64,000 nucleotides of DNA from Cognatishimia maritima (GTDB lineage Bacteria > Pseudomonadota > Alphaproteobacteria > Rhodobacterales > Rhodobacteraceae). How positions within the stretch are numbered: the first letter of the stretch is position 1; the number at the start of each line of letters is the position of its first letter. The stretch spans positions 520,654 through 584,653 of the forward strand of contig NZ_FQWM01000002.1 of the NCBI RefSeq assembly GCF_900129685.1, written 5' to 3'. The translations under genes and the position numbers were made by a program. This document shows, in pieces, positions 63,730-64,000 of this stretch. Under the pieces are notes generated by a model, which worked only from the letters and a program-made list of their open reading frames with translations, ran no database searches and was not told the origin of the DNA.

Positions 63730-64000
63730 ATGAAGGAAACGATTAAGATATTAACACTATCTGCTGCCATGATCGCCTCGACAGCTATTGCCGGCGCAAA
63801 GGGACGCGCAGTTGAGACGACTTCAGCAATGCCAACGGCGCTGTCTGCCAGCACGCCATCTGACATGCTGGTCGACGAACAGGTTGAAGCGCAACCTTGG
63901 TTGATCCGTGCCGGAGACGTCGCAGGCTCTGCAATTTACACTCTGCCCAACACCACCGCCGAGAACTGGGACGAAGCATGGCGCGCGGCGGACCTTCATT
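63730..64000 (+). CDS. Secreted protein, possibly PRC-barrel (3' end outside window)
   Basis: Ninety codons are visible. A signal peptide (MKETIKILTLSAAMIASTAIAGA) is followed by a short low-complexity linker and then WLIRAGDVAGSAIYTLPNTT, which resembles the first strands of a PRC barrel in periplasmic alphaproteobacterial proteins. The visible part is too short for a firm family call. GGGAGATG precedes ATG 63730, and an EcfG-type promoter lies further upstream. Confidence 0.6.
   Translation, partial: MKETIKILTLSAAMIASTAIAGAKGRAVETTSAMPTALSASTPSDMLVDEQVEAQPWLIRAGDVAGSAIYTLPNTTAENWDEAWRAADLH

Noticed and set aside
1-64000. CRISPR arrays, insertion sequences and rRNA genes
   Set aside because: No regularly spaced repeats, transposase genes with terminal inverted repeats, or rRNA sequence were recognised anywhere in the window.

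Overview
This 64-kb window looks like the chromosomal origin region of a Rhodobacterales (Roseobacter-group) alphaproteobacterium. The evidence is gene content and order: rho-mnmE-mnmG-rsmG-parA-parB on one side of a DnaA-box-rich gap, maf-aroE-coaE-dnaQ-secB on the other, the regB-senC-regA redox cluster near ahcY, alpha-type addB-addA, and a phyR-nepR-ecfG general stress response locus. No organism name can be given from this sequence alone.

Layout. (1) 1-7.9 kb: the end of mutS, a TPM-domain membrane protein, grpE-hrcA, then rph-rdgB-hemW and a DUF454 membrane protein. (2) 7.9-15.3 kb: a leftward block of chromosome segregation and tRNA-modification genes (parB, parA, rsmG, mnmG, mnmE), rho and hemJ. 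Two perfect parS palindromes lie inside the 5' ends of rsmG and mnmG. (3) 15.35-15.73 kb: the probable oriC, from which the leftward block and the rightward maf-aroE-coaE-dnaQ block diverge. (4) 18.5-34.1 kb: secB, fxsA, tim44-like, mltA, smr, hslUV, a DUF1127 protein, a tandem Lin0512 pair, and a leftward tsaE-amgK-murU-addB-addA-trxA run. (5) 34.2-49.8 kb: regB/senC/regA, ahcY, an extensin-like peptidase-fold protein, several small envelope proteins, gpsA-tsaD, hemD, a mitofilin-like protein and hemY.

(6) 49.93-59.55 kb is a 9.6-kb integrated element. A tRNA-Thr(CGT) gene is cut exactly in its anticodon loop. Its 5' half (49898-49936) and 3' half (59546-59590) sit at the two ends, share TTCGTAAG, and would form a perfect acceptor stem if joined. 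The element carries its own intact tRNA-Thr(CGT) just inside the left end. Paired TAGTAGGGC repeats 11 bp apart mark both ends. Inside are a tyrosine integrase, an AlpA-type regulator, a primase/VapE-helicase replication protein, an XRE regulator, a membrane protein of unknown function, and a convergent DNA methyltransferase/nuclease-like pair. No capsid, terminase or conjugation genes are visible, so it resembles a phage-satellite (PICI-like) island with defence cargo and a replacement tRNA. It is the most interesting system in the window.

(7) 59.8-64.0 kb: a general stress response neighbourhood with phyR, nepR-ecfG, an entericidin-like lipoprotein, a formate/nitrite-type transporter, Dps and a secreted protein cut by the window edge. 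Sites of the EcfG type (GGAAC, 16-17 bp, [CG]GTT) lie 32-48 bp upstream of five of these transcription units, and a weaker one lies before phyR. The master regulators and much of their local regulon therefore appear to be co-located.
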